64,000 bases of DNA. Origin: Pisaster brevispinus (lineage: Eukaryota > Echinodermata > Asteroidea > Forcipulatida > Asteriidae). Shown piece after piece: positions 25,101 through 31,100 of the stretch. Both the position numbers and the translations under genes were made by a program. The stretch lies in contig JAMKCF010000018.1 in assembly GCA_023634235.1 (NCBI GenBank), positions 9,560,768 through 9,624,767 of the forward strand, written 5' to 3'. How positions within the stretch are numbered: the stretch's first letter is position 1; each line of letters opens with the position of its first letter. Below the pieces are notes generated by a model, which worked only from the letters and a program-made list of their open reading frames with translations, had not been told where the DNA came from and did not search any database.

Positions 25101-28100
25101 CCAGGTGTAAGCTACTTATGAGTTATTCCATCAATGAATCAATTAGCACTCATACAATGTCATAGAATAGATGGATTAATAACATTCTATAATCCAGAAC
25201 ATCTTTGCATCAGTGACTTGAAGAAATTATCCTAATATTGGTCTAGTACCTTGTATCACTCAACTGGTTCCTTATTGCTGATGCTGTACTGCTATGATGA
25301 AGTTTCATTCCTGAACTACCAGCACCTGGCTCTGCTCCATCTGCTGCCTCATTGTTTACATCCGTTTCCTTAGCAACATCAAAACCTCTTGGAGTCTGGT
25401 TTGGTGTCTTATAAGGTTTATATGGGTACTGAAACGAAATTATAAGGTTTATATGGGTGCTGAAATTTTTTACAAGATTTGGGTACTGAAACGAAATTAT
25501 AAGGTTTGTATGAATACTGAAATTAAATTACAAGGTTTACATGGGTACTGAAACGAAATTACAAGGTTTATATGGGTACTGAAATGAAATGAAATTACAA
25601 GGTTTATATGGGTACTGAAATGAAATTATTAGGTTTGTATGGATACTGAAATGAAATTACAAGGTTTATATGGGTACTGAAATGAAATTACAAGGTTTAT
25701 ATGGGTGCCGAAACGAAATGACAAGGTTTGTATGGGTACTGAAATAAAATTATAAGGTTTAAATGGGTACTGAAACAAAATTATAAGGTTTATATGGATA
25801 CAATCTATTAAAAAATGAGTGCATCACAAAACTGAATTTGACATTGAAGCCCTCTTTCAGAAATTCTTTATTGGTTTAAGTTCATGTATTCCAGAATGAA
25901 TTTCTTCTAACCTTTTGTTTATGCTGTAACATCTTCAATGTATCCATATCCATCGGACCATCTCGAGACGTCTTCACTGGACGACGACAAAAGATGCAAA
26001 AACAACAACAACAAACGAGGAACAAGAAACCACTCAGCCCAATGACAACAAGGATGATCCAAACATAGTCACTGGCTGGAGCTGGAGGAGTGGTCATGAC
26101 AACATCAGGTGGAATTACTTCTGTGTAAAAGAAGATGTAATTTAATAGTAGATGTAAAGCAAATAATCACAAAACTAGCAGGGCTCAAATTTGCACTGGA
26201 CCGAAGGCCCGAGGCCAGTGATTTTAGCGTTGGGCCAGTAAAATTTCGACAGTACAACATGTACAAGTCCAGAGGTCTTGTGTTTTTAAATAACAACACC
26301 TCACTGTATTTTTAATTTAAACTGATAAATACAAATCATCTTTCAATTCCGTTGTATTTAAGTATATTACCCATAAGAAAAATGAGACAAAACTTCTCTT
26401 AGTCTTTTCCAAAAACAACTCAAATGTGAAATTGTGTAGATAGTGTTCTTCTCATTTTGATTCCGGTCTTGTAACAAATTTTCTGGTCCAGTAAAAGTTT
26501 TGAACTGCAAGCCCTGCAGTCTTGTAGATTTTCCCCCCAAATTCGAGCCCTGACTAGGTTTGTAAAATACATATTATATTTACATCATGGGGTCTTGATA
26601 CACAAAAATAACAATAAAGACTGTTTTGTTTTAAAATGCCAGCATCTGCCTAAGCAAAAACTCTTGACGCTCAGAGAAGAAACAGCTAAAACAAAATCAA
26701 GTTTTTAAATTATGTCAGAAAAAAATATGTCCAGAATTCTACCAAAATACAGAGCTAACAAATAAAGTAGTCACAGGTGTACAGTGCCCAGACTTTGCAT
26801 TCTGAATGTTGATACAAATGTTATTAAACTGTTAATGGACAAAAGAGTTGTGCATGGTGTGTAAACGTTTCAATTGTTTGGCCTCAACATAGGTAGTATA
26901 ACACACAATCAATCTATCATAATTCCTAAGCAATGATCACTGTAGTCATAGTAGATAATTTCAAATCAATCTTACAGAGATGCCAACATTTGCATCTTGC
27001 AATCAGGGAGATTGTGAACAACAATCAAGAGTTGGACAAAAGAGTTGGTGGAGAGTTGTGCATGGTGTATAAACGTTGGTTTTTTTTACAACAATCACAC
27101 ATCAGTGTAAGGATAAAATCAAGTTTATATATTATTTATTCCGATGCAAAAAAATATATAAAAATTAATAAATAAATAAAAACACAAAATACCATCTTTG
27201 AAATCGTGACGGTACCCACTGCTAAGGATTCAGACCTGCCTCTAGCCATCGGGCTAGCTCGGTGGTCTAGTGGTAAGACACAGGTCTGCTGTAGCAATGC
27301 AAAGGTCGTGGGTTCGAATCCCACCCGAGTGATTTGCCTGAGGTTTTTTTTTCGGAGAAGTACTTAGTATACAGATCAGTGTAAGAGTAAAACCGAATTA
27401 TAACAATCAAAGAGATATACATGTATTTAGAATTTCATACAACTTAATAGGGAACAAGTTTCCATTATCAGGAAAGTTTTCAAGTTTGTTCATCAGAACA
27501 TGAAAAGATACGCTTTATTTTCAGGGAACTTTCTGCAGGATCAGGGAGAGTTGACAGCTCTGATATAAGGACTTTGTGATATTGAGCCCTAGACTTGATA
27601 ACAAAGAAGTAAGACTCATCATATAATGAAATAATCCTCTTTATCTTGATATTAAACAAAAGTATCATCCTATATGAATCTCCAGGGTTCTGTGAAATCA
27701 TTCCAGATTTGAAATGGATGACTTACCAGTAGGGTTTGTCTCCACCACAACTCCAAGATAAAATGTTAATTCTGGGAGTGTTAATTCATCAAATATTGCT
27801 TTGGACTCCACCGCTGGTATACTTCCACTTTCCACAGCAATGTAAAATACCATGACAACATTGACTGCATAGGTGAGGTGCCGGGATATGTCAATTACCT
27901 AAGGGGGGGGGGGTAAACAAAATGAGAGTATTGAAAGGAAAGTTAGAAAACACAGCTTTCTGTTTGGCTTTTTTTAGTTTTGAGGAAGCCTTATGTTTTT
28001 TATAACAAGTGGTCTTCATAATTCCTGGCAGAACCCGACTAAAAAAAATCAAAAGCCACAATTCAATGAACTATTCTGCAACTTGTTTGTGCATTTGTTC

Positions 28101-31100
28101 TGCATTGCAACCATGGTTGGTGTTGTAGTGAAATGCTGAAAATGTTTATCAACCTGGACAGTGCTTTGATTTATCACAGCAGTCTTAGACCCCCTTGCCA
28201 TTACCCTGGTAGTTATGGTACTTGCATTTTTACCTGGGCAGTGTTCCCGCTGACCGTCAAAGCTCTTAAAGAGTGGTTGTTGATTGCATAGATCGTTACA
28301 TGGGGCAGTATTTTTTACCTGGGCAGTGTTCCCGCTGACTGTCATAGCTCTTTAGTGTATGTGTTGATTGAATAGATCGTTACATGGGGCAGTATTTTTA
28401 CCTGGGCAGTGTTCCCGCTGACCGTCATAGCTCTTTAGAGTGGTTGTTGATTGCATAGATCGTTACATGGGGCAGTATTTTTTACCTGGGCAGTGTTCCC
28501 GCTGACTGTCATAGCTCTTTAGTGTATGTGTTGATTGAATAGATCGTTACATGGGGCAGTATTTTTACCTGGGCAGTGTTCCCACTGACCGTCATAGCTC
28601 TTTAGTGTGTTTGTTGATTGAATAGATCATTACATGGGGCAGTATTTTTTACCTGGGCAGTGTTCCCGCTGACTGTCATAGCTCTTTAGAGTGGTTGTTG
28701 ATTGAATAGATCGTTTCATGGGGCAGTATTTTTACCTGGGCAGTGTTCCCGCTGACCGTCATAGCTCTTTAGTGTGGTTGTTGATTGAATAGATCGTTAC
28801 ATGGGGCAGTATTTTTTACCTGGGCAGTGTTCCCGCTGACTGTCATAGCTCTTTAGTGTGGATGTTGATTGAATAGATCGTTACATGGGGCAGTATTTTT
28901 TACCTGGGCAGTGTTCCCGCTGACTGTCATAGCTCTTTTCTTACGTCTATTAAGCAGTGGGTCGTTATCAGGGTTGAGTTTTTCAAGAAGATCCTGAACT
29001 GATGCTTCTCTCTCATCATGTCGAGCCTTACCCTCAGTATAAGCAAGAGCTAGATTTGTCTCCATGGTAATAATGAAACCTATAGTAGTAATATCTATCT
29101 CTTCTGGAACAATAATATCTGCAAATAAGAGAATGTAGTGATTGTAATATAAATGTTTTTGTTCTGGCTTGTTGATGATCCAAAAACAAATTAATAAAGT
29201 AGCACAGCTGATGATGGGTCTTGAGATTGACCTACCTTTTTTTCACTAGTTTTGCTTCTTTGTTTGTTGGGGTGTTTGTTATGGTGTTGGGGTGTTTGTT
29301 TGTTTGTTTGTTGGGGTGTTTGTTTGTTTGTTTGTTTGTTGGGGTGTTTGTTTGTATAGATGAGTGGCTAAAATAAATATCTCTTCAACAAAAGACAAAT
29401 GGAAGCTTCCAGCCCTGTATCTGCACTATACATTCTTGATTAAGATGATCTATAATATTATCAGAAGTTGTTGATATGACTGGATTAGAAACAATCAATT
29501 AGAGACCTAATGAGATTATACACACTTTGAGTTAAATCAACATTAACTTGATAACAAAGTTAGAGTCAGAATGCAAGACAGTAAGTGTAGTTATCTTCAA
29601 GCAAATTAGAATCCCTGATTCTGATTGGTCAACCCATAGCAACAAGAGGTGTGATATAAATCTTTATCTACAAGCAAGCTAAGATTGCTTGAAGCTTGAA
29701 ACTAAGTTTGCTTGAAGATAAATTTGTTAACCCTTTCGTTAACATAGGCGACTTTAGTCGACTGCACTCATACCCCCTCTTCATTACCATTGGTGACTTT
29801 AGTCGACCAAGCTTGCACACAAAAAAGCACTCAAGCCTGAGCACAAAGGCCATTTGTAATAAAGCTTTAGTTTTGTCCATGTTCACCCTCCATACCCAAG
29901 CTTACCATCATTGGAAAGAGAAAGATCGGATCTTTCCAATGATGGTACTTAAATAAAATAAGGTTGCTGTTATGCAATCTCTTCAAATTGGAGTTGGAAG
30001 ATTCAAAATGCCAAACACGGAGCGCCATACGGTTGTGTGCAAAAAGTGTTTGAGACTACAGATTACACTGAGGAAAGAAAGACCAAGAACTTTGACATTT
30101 ATTGACCAATCTCAATGAATTTTGGATTATGTGAAATAAGGAAGAACTATTTAATTTATTACTTATTTTGCTGTAAAACAATATACTCAAGGAGATAATT
30201 GAGTTTGTAAAAATGACCTTTGAACGAAAGCTATAGATCTGTTGTGTAAGAATGTGTGCTTCACGCTTGAGTGGTCAAACAATGCGGTCACCAGCGGTTG
30301 TTTATGTCCAAACAATTTGGTAACGAAAGGGTTAACACACACGCACTCGTGGAATACAGAAAAATATAGTGTGTCTGCCACCTTTGGCCTCGTTAGAAAT
30401 GGGACTCAGAAACGCTATATTTTTCTGGATTCCACTTGCGCTTGTGTGATAACTAATATTAGAGTATGACCAACATAAACTGTATTAACTCACCTACTGT
30501 AAGCCAGAATGATCTCGTAGAAAAAGACTGGTCAAGTGTTGGATAAGTTGAAACAGACAATGTTGACATCGGAACTGTTGATGTCTTTGTTGCCATGACT
30601 ACTCCCGATGATTCGTTACTTATTGACTGCGTATGCTCTAACAGCTTTCTACTTGAAGATCGAAGTTGATCTGTTTGTGATATTTGAATAGCGTTTGACA
30701 TGGACGAAGTATAGTTGTAACGTAACGACATCAAAGTAGAAGGTGGAATCATTTTTGCAGATGAAACAAGCTCAAATTGCATAGAATGACTAAGCCTATT
30801 TTGTTTATCAGCAAAATGTGAATTGGATGGACTATTGATTGGCCAACCATAAGATGATGATGAGGATTGTAACACTGGCGTCCGAAAAGAAGCATCATTT
30901 ATAAAATGACTCTCAGTGATGTAGCTTGGCGTCAAACTCTGGCTTGTTTGAAATCTTGATGACCCAAAGTGTACTGACGGCGTTATGGTTTCAGTTCTTG
31001 TCATCTTTGTCATGACAGACGGTTCATTGAGTAAGATTGTTGAATAAAGCTGATGGGATATAAGAGACTGGACAGGTGTCACCATTGACATTCTTATACC

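Noticed and set aside
27249..27333. Functional tRNA gene
   Set aside because: The T arm is perfect but the anticodon arm does not pair and one acceptor pair fails; it fits a SINE head better.
28049..28345. 98-codon minus ORF
   Set aside because: It is read-through of the splice-donor repeat array, not a separate gene.
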